Shown piece after piece: positions 24,922-32,485 of a DNA stretch of 37,312 bases. Numbering within the stretch: position 1 is the first letter of the stretch; every line of letters begins with the position of its first letter. The notes beneath the pieces are model-generated. The model did not search any database, had not been told where the DNA came from, and saw nothing but the letters and a program-made list of their open reading frames with translations. Both the position numbers and the translations under genes were made by a program. Source of the stretch: Lachnospiraceae bacterium (GTDB taxonomy: Bacteria; Bacillota; Clostridia; Lachnospirales; Lachnospiraceae); the NCBI GenBank assembly GCA_900765975.1, contig CAAFTS010000133.1:1-37312 (forward strand). Direction: 5' to 3'.

Positions 24922-25686
24922 ATGAGATTAAAAGGGAAAGTTGCAATTATTACCGGAGGTGGAAGTGGGATTGGAAGAGCTAGCGCAATTCGTTTTGCAC
25001 AGGAAGGGGCAAAAGTTGCAATAGCAGGACGGCGGCTGGAATGTCTGGAAGAAACTGCAGAAATGGTTCGCGCGAATGGCGGAGAGTGTTTATGTTGTGT
25101 AACAGATGTAAGAGATGAGGCACAGATTATTCAACTTGTGGAACAGACATTAAAGACTTATGGGAAAATTGACATTTTATTTAATAATGCAGGAGTAGGA
25201 TATTCCGCACCATATGTAATGGATTCTACAGTTAAGACACCTTCAGAGGACTGGGATGAAATTCTTTCTATTAACCTTCGAAGTGTATTTTATGCATGTA
25301 AAGCGGTTTTGAAACATATGATCGATAGAAAATCCGGAGTGATATTAAATTGTTCTTCTATCAATGGCGTGATTGGATGTGGGGCAGATGCATATACGGC
25401 GTCTAAAGGGGGGATTAATGCGCTGAGCAGAGCATTAGCGGTAGATAATGCCAAATATAATATACGTGTAAATGTAGTCTCTCCGGCAGCGACAGATACC
25501 CCGATGATTCAATCTGCTTATCAAGAAATTGATGGATTTTATGAATACTGGTCAGGAGTAGCACCGCTTAATAGAATGGCAACACCGGAGGATGTGGCAA
25601 ATGCAGCATTGTTTCTTGTAAGTGATGAGGCCGGTTTTATTACGGGACAGAATTTGATGGTGGATGGAGGATTATCCATTTCATAG
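24922..25686 (+). CDS. Short-chain dehydrogenase/reductase
   Basis: NAD(P)-dependent oxidoreductase of 254 residues, classical SDR. It has the TGGGSGIGRA nucleotide motif, NNAG, a catalytic Ser in LNCSSINGV, and Y158-x-x-x-K162 (YTASK). The C-terminal GQNLMVDGG is typical of FabG/sorbitol- or gluconate-dehydrogenase-like members. The ATG at 24922 follows the threonine-synthase-like stop by two bases, indicating coupling; a TTG at 24916 is the alternative. In this locus it probably oxidises or reduces a polyol, ketose or uronate. Confidence 0.9.
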   Translation: MRLKGKVAIITGGGSGIGRASAIRFAQEGAKVAIAGRRLECLEETAEMVRANGGECLCCVTDVRDEAQIIQLVEQTLKTYGKIDILFNNAGVGYSAPYVMDSTVKTPSEDWDEILSINLRSVFYACKAVLKHMIDRKSGVILNCSSINGVIGCGADAYTASKGGINALSRALAVDNAKYNIRVNVVSPAATDTPMIQSAYQEIDGFYEYWSGVAPLNRMATPEDVANAALFLVSDEAGFITGQNLMVDGGLSIS

Positions 25687-25766
25687 AAGAGAAAATATTA
25701 CAAAACAGAGAAAATTATCCGGAAGAAACCGGAATAATTTATAAAAAATCTAAGGAGGAAATGAAA

Positions 25767-26702
25767 ATGACAAACTTAAAACTTTCAATGGAAGTATGGC
25801 CGAATATGCCATGGGGAAGACTGGAAATCTGTGGATGTGCAGTAAACAGCTGGGGAAATATTCCTCTGAATGAACTGGTATATAAAATAAAAGAGCATGG
25901 ATATGAAGGCATGGATATCGTGTATTCCAAAATTGCAGAGATTCCGCCAGAAGAGAAACCTGAAATCATGAAGAAAACAAAAGAGGCATTAGAAGAAACA
26001 GGTGTACATCTGCAATCTTTAGGAGCACATTGTACATTTGTAACTCCACGCTGGTTTGATGCGGCAGCAGGTGTGAAAATGATGAAAGAAGCAATTGATG
26101 ATGCAGTATATCTCGGAGCAGATACAGTATGCACATTGATTGCACAGGGATTCTATGATCCTGCGTTGTATAATATTATGACTCGTAAAGAAGCATGGGA
26201 TATGATTGTTAAAAATGTAGGTGAATGTGCCAGATATGCAAAAGAACGCAATATGACAATCAGTGTGGAGATTTTGCAGGGAACATTGATTAATTCAGTA
26301 GATCAATGGTTTAAATTGTACAATGAAATTGGTTTGGACAATGTGTATGTAACGGTAGATACAGGTACTTTTTATACAACAATTAAACCTAAAATGCCGG
26401 TTTATGATGCGATTTTGAAATTAGGAAAACATATTAACTGTGTACATGTAAAAGATGAAGTAGGATTTACGAATATCATTCAGTGTCAGCATGTATGGCT
26501 GGGTGCAGGATTTGTAGATTTTAAAGAAGTGGCACGTGCATTGAAAGAAATTGATTATCAGGGATATTGTGCAGTTGAATGGGAAGGCTGGCAGAATGGA
26601 GGTCTTGCCGGAGTTGGAGATCCGGGCGGAATTGGATTAAGTGATTTTGATATGGTGGCATCTGAGTCAAAATTGTTTTTGGAGGAAGAAGGATTCTGCT
26701 AA
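25767..26702 (+). CDS. Sugar phosphate isomerase/epimerase-like TIM barrel (AP-endonuclease 2 superfamily)
   Basis: A 311-residue TIM-barrel protein of the xylose isomerase-like superfamily. The four metal ligands expected for D-tagatose 3-epimerase-type enzymes can be placed: E168 (SVEILQG), D198 (TVDTGTF), H227 (CVHVKDE) and E271 (AVEWEG). It would therefore isomerise or epimerise a ketose, ketose phosphate or inositol-like compound. AGGAGG lies eight bases before the ATG at 25767; the ATG at 25761 is only two bases from that site and is less likely. It is separated by about 80 bases from the SDR gene and is followed by the RidA-like gene. Confidence 0.87.
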   Translation: MTNLKLSMEVWPNMPWGRLEICGCAVNSWGNIPLNELVYKIKEHGYEGMDIVYSKIAEIPPEEKPEIMKKTKEALEETGVHLQSLGAHCTFVTPRWFDAAAGVKMMKEAIDDAVYLGADTVCTLIAQGFYDPALYNIMTRKEAWDMIVKNVGECARYAKERNMTISVEILQGTLINSVDQWFKLYNEIGLDNVYVTVDTGTFYTTIKPKMPVYDAILKLGKHINCVHVKDEVGFTNIIQCQHVWLGAGFVDFKEVARALKEIDYQGYCAVEWEGWQNGGLAGVGDPGGIGLSDFDMVASESKLFLEEEGFC

Positions 26703-26754
26703 AGCGATTTGTTATATTTAGAGAATTAACAAATAGTGAAAAGAGGTGGCAAAT

Positions 26755-27222
26755 TTGATAGAAGAGCGATTAGAAGAATTGGGGATTGCACTTCCGGTTG
26801 CTCCTGCAAAAGGTGGAAATTATAAACCAATAAAGCGATTTTCAAATGAGAAGTTAGCATATTTTTCAGGATTTGGGAGCACTACAGAGTCATTTCAAAT
26901 ATTTGGAAAATTAGGTAAGGAAGTAACTAGAGAGCAGGGATACGAAGCTGCAAAGAGTTGTATATTAAACTTATTGGCTGCATTTCAGAGAGAGGTGGGA
27001 TCGTTAGATCAAATAGGTTCTTTTGTAAAAATGCTCGTGTTTGTTTCGTCAGATAATGAGTTTTATCAACAGCCGGAAGTGGCAAATGGTGCAACCGATT
27101 TGTTGGTGGATATTTTTGGCGAAGAGATAGGACTTCCTGCGAGAAGTGCAATAGGTGTAAATGTTTTGCCGGGGAATATACCGGTAGAAATAGAAGTGTT
27201 GGTCGAACTGAAAGATAAATAG
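26755..27222 (+). CDS. RidA/YjgF-family protein
   Basis: A 155-residue protein of the YjgF/YER057c/UK114 fold, in the subgroup that starts RLEELGIALPVAPAKGGNYKP. RidA proteins hydrolyse reactive enamine/imine intermediates such as 2-aminoacrylate made by PLP dehydratases. This subgroup is less characterised, and many members lack the key arginine; I cannot place a clear RidA-type catalytic Arg here. The TTG at 26755 is chosen because AGAGGTGG stands five bases upstream; a GTG at 26746 lies inside that site. It is the last gene before a strong terminator, and its company with a PLP lyase-like enzyme supports a detoxifying or processing role. Confidence 0.83.
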   Translation: MIEERLEELGIALPVAPAKGGNYKPIKRFSNEKLAYFSGFGSTTESFQIFGKLGKEVTREQGYEAAKSCILNLLAAFQREVGSLDQIGSFVKMLVFVSSDNEFYQQPEVANGATDLLVDIFGEEIGLPARSAIGVNVLPGNIPVEIEVLVELKDK

Positions 27223-27253
27223 AGCTACTATCAAAATTTCATAAAAGGAAAAT

Positions 27254-27318
27254 AAAAGAATCTCTCAAAGAATATAAAGTATTTAATACGAAGATTTTTA
27301 TGAGAGATTCTTTTTATG
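27254..27318 (+). terminator. Strong terminator ending the catabolic locus
   Basis: AAAAGAATCTCTCA (27254-27267) pairs perfectly with TGAGAGATTCTTTT (27301-27314), followed by further Ts. A small inner repeat (GTATT/AATAC) lies in the 33-base loop. The A-rich 5' arm may also make it work on the other strand. Confidence 0.85.
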
Positions 27319-27342
27319 TTATTTGGGGATTTAAAGGTTTCA

Positions 27343-27371
27343 TTGCTATCAGCGGGGAAACGTGGTATATT
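27343..27371 (+). promoter_or_regulatory. Promoter of the phosphoglucomutase gene
   Basis: TTGCTA (27343-27348), a 17-bp spacer and TATATT (27366-27371) with an upstream TGG extension. It lies just after the terminator and about 95 bases before the ATG. An inverted repeat TGCATTT/AAATGCA follows about 15 bases downstream of the -10. Confidence 0.6.
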
Positions 27372-27465
27372 ATAATTAACTTTTTGCATTTTGAAATGCA
27401 TGGAAGATGGGTGCGGATAAGATTAAGGATGTGCTCATACTATAAAAGAATAGGGAGAGGTAAAC

Positions 27466-29148
27466 ATGTATCAGGAAGAATACAAACGTTGGTTAGAAAC
27501 AGATTTGGAAGATGCAGACCTGAATCCGGAATTATCCAGAATTGAAGGCAATGATGAGGAGATTAAAGATCGATTTGCAGTTGCATTGAAATTTGGTACA
27601 GCAGGATTAAGAGGCGTACTTGGGGCTGGAACGAACCGTATGAATATTTATGTGGTTCGTCAGGCTACACAGGGACTTGCAAATTGGGTTAAGACACAGG
27701 GTGGAAATCAGACAGTGGCAATCAGTTATGATAGTCGACTGAAGAGTGATGTATTTGCGAAGACAGCAGCAGGTGTTTTGGCGGCAAATGGAATCAATGT
27801 ACGGATTTATGATGCGTTGATGCCGGTACCGGCGCTTTCTTTTGCAACACGTTATTACAATTGTAATGCGGGCGTGATGGTAACTGCATCTCATAACCCT
27901 GCAAAATACAATGGCTATAAGGCGTACGGACCGGATGGATGTCAGATGACAGATGATGCGGCAGCAATTGTATATGCAGAGATTCAGAAAACAGATGTGC
28001 TGACCGGTGCGAAATATATGTCTTTTGCAGAAGGTGTGGAAAAAGGTTTGATTCGTTTTGTGGGTGATGATTGTAAGAGAGCGCTTTACGATGCGATTGA
28101 ATCAAGACAGGTTCGTCCGGGTCTGTGTAAGACAGCTGGCTTAAAATTAGTTTACAGTCCGTTGAATGGTTCCGGTCTTGTTCCGGTAACACAGATTCTC
28201 AAAGAGATTGGTATTACGGATATTACTATCGTACCGGATCAAGAATATCCGAATGGATATTTTACAACGTGTAGTTATCCGAATCCGGAGATTTTTGAAG
28301 CATTGGAGCAGGGCTTGAATCTGGCAAAAGAAGTTGGCGCTGATTTGATGTTGGCTACAGATCCGGATGCAGACCGCGTTGGTATTGCGATGAAGTGTCC
28401 GGATGGTTCTTATGAGTTGGTAAGCGGTAATGAAGTAGGTGTGCTCCTTCTGGATTATATTTGTGCAGGACGTATTGAGAAGGGAACTATGCCGGAAAGA
28501 GCAGTTGCAGTGAAATCTATTGTTTCTACACCGCTTGCAGATGCAGTTGCGGAACATTACGGAGTAGAGATGCGGAATGTACTGACCGGATTTAAGTGGA
28601 TTGGTGATCAGATTGCACAATTGGAAGCAGATGGTGAAGTAGATCGGTTCATCTTTGGATTTGAGGAGAGTTATGGATATCTTGCAGGTCCATATGTAAG
28701 AGATAAAGATGCGGTGATTGGTTCTATGTTAATTTGCGAAATGGCAGCATACTACAGAAGTATCGGAAGTTCTTTGAAACAGAGGATGGAAGAGATTTAT
28801 ACAGAGTATGGACGTTATCTCAATAAGATTGACAGTTTTGAGTTCCCAGGACTTTCCGGTATGGATAAGATGGCGGGAATTATGCAGAACTTACGTGAAA
28901 ACCCACTGACTGAGATTGCGGGACTGAAAGTTGCACAGGTTGTAGATTATCAGAAACCGGAAGAAACAGGACTACCGGCAGCAAATGTTCTTGTGTACAA
29001 GCTGGAAGGTGGGGCAACCGTAATTGTTCGTCCGTCCGGAACAGAGCCGAAGATTAAGATTTATTATACAACATTAGGCAAAGATCTGGCGGAGGCTCAG
29101 GCACAGAAAGATGCGTTTGCAGAAGCGCTGAAACCGATAATGGCATAA
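27466..29148 (+). CDS. pgcA: Phosphoglucomutase / phosphomannomutase (alpha-D-phosphohexomutase family)
   Basis: A 560-residue cytosolic enzyme interconverting glucose-1-phosphate and glucose-6-phosphate. The catalytic phosphoserine is S142 in VTASHNPAKYNGYK. The metal loop is D299-P-D301-A-D303-R. The sugar-recognition motif is GFEESYGYL, and the C-terminal phosphate-binding motif is VRPSGTEPKIKIYY. GTAGLRG near residue 46 is typical of the long Firmicute PgcA form, and the length agrees. GGGAGAGG precedes the ATG. It has its own promoter and terminator, so it is a separate unit between the catabolic locus and the selenium cluster. Confidence 0.95.
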   Translation: MYQEEYKRWLETDLEDADLNPELSRIEGNDEEIKDRFAVALKFGTAGLRGVLGAGTNRMNIYVVRQATQGLANWVKTQGGNQTVAISYDSRLKSDVFAKTAAGVLAANGINVRIYDALMPVPALSFATRYYNCNAGVMVTASHNPAKYNGYKAYGPDGCQMTDDAAAIVYAEIQKTDVLTGAKYMSFAEGVEKGLIRFVGDDCKRALYDAIESRQVRPGLCKTAGLKLVYSPLNGSGLVPVTQILKEIGITDITIVPDQEYPNGYFTTCSYPNPEIFEALEQGLNLAKEVGADLMLATDPDADRVGIAMKCPDGSYELVSGNEVGVLLLDYICAGRIEKGTMPERAVAVKSIVSTPLADAVAEHYGVEMRNVLTGFKWIGDQIAQLEADGEVDRFIFGFEESYGYLAGPYVRDKDAVIGSMLICEMAAYYRSIGSSLKQRMEEIYTEYGRYLNKIDSFEFPGLSGMDKMAGIMQNLRENPLTEIAGLKVAQVVDYQKPEETGLPAANVLVYKLEGGATVIVRPSGTEPKIKIYYTTLGKDLAEAQAQKDAFAEALKPIMA

Positions 29149-29187
29149 AGCAGTATGTACTGACTTTGAATTTACATAGGAAATGAT

Positions 29188-29224
29188 AAAACCGGAAGAC
29201 GATGAAAAGCCTTCCGGTTTTTAT
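29188..29224 (+). terminator. Rho-independent terminator after phosphoglucomutase
   Basis: AAAACCGGAAG (29188-29198) pairs perfectly with CTTCCGGTTTT (29211-29221) around a 12-base loop and is followed by TTAT. Confidence 0.9.
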
Positions 29225-29280
29225 GTGTTTTTTGGATTTTTTAGTATAAACGCAAGGGGGATTTGAGTATAAAACCCTCC

Positions 29281-29309
29281 TTGCACAATCTGATGCAAAG
29301 CGATAGAAT
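29281..29309 (+). promoter_or_regulatory. Promoter of the selenium operon
   Basis: TTGCAC (29281-29286), 17 bp, TAGAAT (29304-29309). An imperfect inverted repeat, CAAGGGGG (29253-29260) / CCCTCCTTG (29275-29283), overlaps the -35 and could be a regulator site. Transcription would start near 29316, about 25 bases before yedF. Confidence 0.6.
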
Positions 29310-29340
29310 ATATCTATAAGTATTTAGGGAGGCGTATGAT

Positions 29341-29973
29341 ATGGTAATGGTCAATGCGATGGGAGATGCTTGTCCCATTCCGGTAATTAAGACAAAGAAA
29401 GCAATACAGGCGTTAACAGAACCTGATACGATTGAAGTTTTGGTGGATAATGAAATTGCGGTTAAGAATGTATCTAAGATGGCTACATCAGAGGGCGGTA
29501 GTGTTAGTGCGGAGCAGCTTGGAGAAGGGGAGTATAAGGTGACAATTGTTATATCTGATAAAAAATCTTCACAGGCTGAAGATGGACGGGCCGATTTGGA
29601 TTCGGAAACTGTGTGCATAGATGACTGCTGTACGGGGAAAAATACGATCGTAGTGATTGCGTCAGACCGCATGGGAGAAGGTAATGATGAGTTGGGAAAG
29701 GTTCTGATTAAAGGATTTATTTTTGCGGTAACACAGTTAGAGGAACTGCCGAAGACGATTCTTTTTTACAATGGCGGAGCGACGTTGACAACAGAAGGTT
29801 CAGAGTCTCTTGCTGACCTGAAACTTTTGGAAGAGCAGGGCGTGGAGATTTTGACTTGTGGAACTTGTCTGGATTATTATGGGTTGAAAGATAAGCTATG
29901 TGTAGGAAATGTTACAAATATGTATACGATTGTAGAGACTATGAATGCTGCAGATAAAATTATTCGTCCTTGA
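29341..29973 (+). CDS. yedF: Selenium metabolism protein YedF (TusA-like plus DsrE-like fusion)
   Basis: A 210-residue putative selenium/sulfur carrier. The N-terminal TusA/SirA domain has the C11-P-I-P motif after NAMGDA. After a linker with clustered Cys (CIDDCCTG), the C-terminal half is DsrE-like (IVVIASDRMGEG, LGKVLIKGF) with CGTCLDYYGL near the end. The arrangement matches the selenium-associated YedF family found next to selD. GGGAGG lies ten bases upstream. selD follows after 52 bases, so YedF probably handles reactive selenium for selenophosphate synthesis, a role inferred from gene association and not proven. Confidence 0.92.
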   Translation: MVMVNAMGDACPIPVIKTKKAIQALTEPDTIEVLVDNEIAVKNVSKMATSEGGSVSAEQLGEGEYKVTIVISDKKSSQAEDGRADLDSETVCIDDCCTGKNTIVVIASDRMGEGNDELGKVLIKGFIFAVTQLEELPKTILFYNGGATLTTEGSESLADLKLLEEQGVEILTCGTCLDYYGLKDKLCVGNVTNMYTIVETMNAADKIIRP

Positions 29974-30025
29974 TTCAGAGATGGAATGGTGAACTTTGAA
30001 CTAGTAGAAGGGAGGTGGTTGTCTT

Positions 30026-31072
30026 ATGAAGACAAGAGAGGAAATTCGCTTGACTCAGATGAGCAGCACTGCAGGATGAGCGGCCAAAGTTGGTCCTGAG
30101 ACCCTTGCCCAGGTTCTGGGTAAGCTGCCAAAATTCCAGGATGAGAATCTCCTGGTGGGACTGGAGACATCGGATGATGCTGCAGTTTACAAAATAACAG
30201 ACGAAATAGCGATGATTCAGACGGTGGACTTTTTTACGCCGGTGGTAGATGATCCATATATGTTCGGTCAGATAGCGGCAGCCAATTCTTTGAGTGATGT
30301 ATACGCAATGGGAGGAGAACCTAAGATTGCGTTAAATATTGCTGCGTTTCCGAGCTGTCTGGACCCGGAGATATTGGGAGATATTTTGCGTGGCGGTGCA
30401 GATAAGGTGAAGGAAGCGGGTGCTGTTCTGGTGGGAGGGCATACCATTCAGGACAATGAACCAAAGTATGGTTTGAGTGTATCCGGATTTGTACATCCGA
30501 AAAAGGTATGGAAAAATTATGGGTGTCAGCCGGGGGATATCCTGATTCTGACAAAGCCGATCGGAAGTGGTATTGTCAATACTGCGGTGAAAGCGGGGAT
30601 GGCGTCGGAAACTGCGATTATGGCAGTGATAAAAGTAATGGCGTCATTGAATAAAACTGCAAAAGAAGTAATTCAGAAATACCCCATTTCTGCATGTACG
30701 GATGTTACCGGATTTGGTCTTCTGGGACATTGTGCCGAGATGGCATCGGCAAGTGAGGTGACGCTGGAATTGGAACCAAAAAAGGTTGCATGGATTGAAG
30801 AAGCGGATTCTTATGCGAAGATGGGGCTTGTGCCTGCAGGCGCTTATCGAAACCGGGAACATTCCGGAGAAATGGTGGATGTTGGAAATGCGGAAGAGTA
30901 TGAGATTGATTTACTCTATGATCCACAGACTTCTGGTGGATTATTATTCAGTATTGCGCCGGAATATGTGGATGGTATTCTTCGGGATTTTGTGGCCAGC
31001 GGGATTGAAACGGAAGTTTCGGTTATTGGAAGAGTAACGAAGGCTGGAGAAAAGTGGATTCGTCTGGTGTAG
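30026..31072 (+). CDS. selD: Selenide, water dikinase (SelD), itself a selenoprotein with in-frame UGA
   Basis: Makes selenophosphate from selenide and ATP, the selenium donor for tRNA-Sec charging. Ordinary translation rules break the gene at a TGA (30077-30079). Read as selenocysteine, the frame is continuous from ATG 30026 (GGGAGG upstream) to 31072: 348 residues, with Sec at position 18 in STAG-U-AAKVGPETL. This is the place of the catalytic Cys/Sec of SelD, followed by the conserved Lys. Downstream are the ATP/metal motifs SDDAAVY, QTVDFFTP and the glycine-rich GADKVKEAGAVLVGGHTI, then TDVTGFGLLGH and DPQTSGGLLF. A bSECIS-like hairpin lies at 30104-30124. A caller unaware of recoding would start at 30155 and lose the active site. 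selA begins nine bases after the stop. Confidence 0.96.
30104..30124 (+). promoter_or_regulatory. bSECIS-like hairpin for UGA recoding in selD
   Basis: CTTGCCCAG and CTGGGTAAG form a nine-pair stem (one G-U) around GUU. The apical G is about 33 bases past the UGA, inside the range known for bacterial SECIS elements. The CAGGUUCUG tip resembles CAGGUCUG in the E. coli fdhF SECIS. It is coding sequence as well as RNA structure. Confidence 0.78.
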
Positions 31073-31081
31073 GAGTAAGAG

Positions 31082-32485
31082 ATGAATAAAAATCAATTGT
31101 TTCGCAAAATTCCCAAAATGGATGTGTTGCTTGCACAGGATGCGGTACAAAAGATGATTAATATGTATGGATATGATAGTGTTTTGAATGCTCTTCGCAA
31201 GGAACAGGAAAAACTGCGTTTGGAAATTGCTTGTTGTACAGATGCAGAGCAGGTGGAAGAACAGATTGCAGAACTTGCGGTGCAGGTGCGAAAGGAATTG
31301 GAAAGCGCCTATTGCCCACAGTTGAAAAAAGTGCTAAATGGAACCGGTACGATACTGCATACCAATCTAGGGAGGGCTGCTCTTCCGGGTGAATTGGTGA
31401 GTGAGGCAGTAAGTGCGGTTTGCGGCTATACCAATCTGGAATATGATTTGGACAGGGGAACACGGGGAAATCGCGGAGAAGTTCTGGAGCGACTTCTTTG
31501 TGAGATTACACAGGCAGAAGCTGCGGTAGTAGTCAATAATAATGCTGCCGCAGTTTTACTTGTATTAAATGCAGTTGCCAGAGACGGTGAGGTGTTGGTT
31601 TCTCGTGGGGAACTTGTGGAAATCGGAGGACATTTTCGAATTCCCGATGTGATGGAAATGAGTGGAGCAACTTTGGTTGAGGTAGGAACAACCAATAAAA
31701 CTCGTCTATGCGATTACGAACAGCGGCTTTCTGGGAATACAAAAGCGGTGTTAAAAGTGCATACAAGTAATTATCGGATCGTAGGCTTTACAGAGGCAGT
31801 GTCGGTGGAAAGTTTGCGTAATCTTCCGGTGCCTATAATCGAAGATTTGGGAAGCGGTGCGCTGATAGACTTAAAACAGTACGGACTGCCGGGAGAACCG
31901 GTTGTGCAAGAAGCATTAAAGAATGGAGCAGATATTATCTGCTTCAGTGGAGATAAGCTGCTGGGAGGTCCGCAAGCGGGGATTATTGTGGGAAAGAAGT
32001 GTTATGTGGAACAGATGTGTAACAATCCTCTTTATCGTACAATGCGGATTGACAAATTAACTGCGGCAATTCTGGAACGTATTCTGCTAGAATATCGTTC
32101 GGAAAGTCGAGCAGTTCAGAATATCCCTGTACTTCGGATGATTACGAAGAAGCCAATGGATGTGGAGCAGGATGCAAAACGGTTGAAGAGAATGTTAAAA
32201 CGAGCTGGATTGGCAGTGGAACTGGAATTGTATCCATGTGAATCACAGGTCGGAGGCGGTTCGCTGCCATTGACAACCCTTCCGAGTATGGCAGTGGCCT
32301 TTATGCCTTATGAAATCAGTGTTGAAGAATTGGACCGAAGGATGCGAAAACTTCCGCTTCCGGTCATAGGGCGGATAGAAAAAGGAAAATATTTACTGGA
32401 TATGCGCACTTTTGAAATGGAAGAAGCATCTCGGTTTATAAAAGAACTAAAAGAAGAGGATGTATTAAGGAGAGCAGATTTATGA
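31082..32485 (+). CDS. selA: L-seryl-tRNA(Sec) selenium transferase
   Basis: PLP enzyme of 467 residues that converts seryl-tRNA-Sec to selenocysteyl-tRNA-Sec with selenophosphate. The N-terminal domain begins LFRKIPKMDVLL. The glycine-rich LNGTGTILHTNLGRA is a hallmark of SelA. NNNAAAVLL and SRGELVEIGG follow, and the PLP lysine is K292 in SGDKLLGGPQAG. Length is normal for bacterial SelA (about 460). It sits between selD (nine-base gap) and the LysR gene (four-base ATGA overlap), so these are translationally coupled. Confidence 0.96.
   Translation: MNKNQLFRKIPKMDVLLAQDAVQKMINMYGYDSVLNALRKEQEKLRLEIACCTDAEQVEEQIAELAVQVRKELESAYCPQLKKVLNGTGTILHTNLGRAALPGELVSEAVSAVCGYTNLEYDLDRGTRGNRGEVLERLLCEITQAEAAVVVNNNAAAVLLVLNAVARDGEVLVSRGELVEIGGHFRIPDVMEMSGATLVEVGTTNKTRLCDYEQRLSGNTKAVLKVHTSNYRIVGFTEAVSVESLRNLPVPIIEDLGSGALIDLKQYGLPGEPVVQEALKNGADIICFSGDKLLGGPQAGIIVGKKCYVEQMCNNPLYRTMRIDKLTAAILERILLEYRSESRAVQNIPVLRMITKKPMDVEQDAKRLKRMLKRAGLAVELELYPCESQVGGGSLPLTTLPSMAVAFMPYEISVEELDRRMRKLPLPVIGRIEKGKYLLDMRTFEMEEASRFIKELKEEDVLRRADL

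Noticed and set aside
30155..31072. selD starting at 30155
   Set aside because: This start lacks a ribosome site and the active-site segment; the UGA-containing frame from 30026 is complete.
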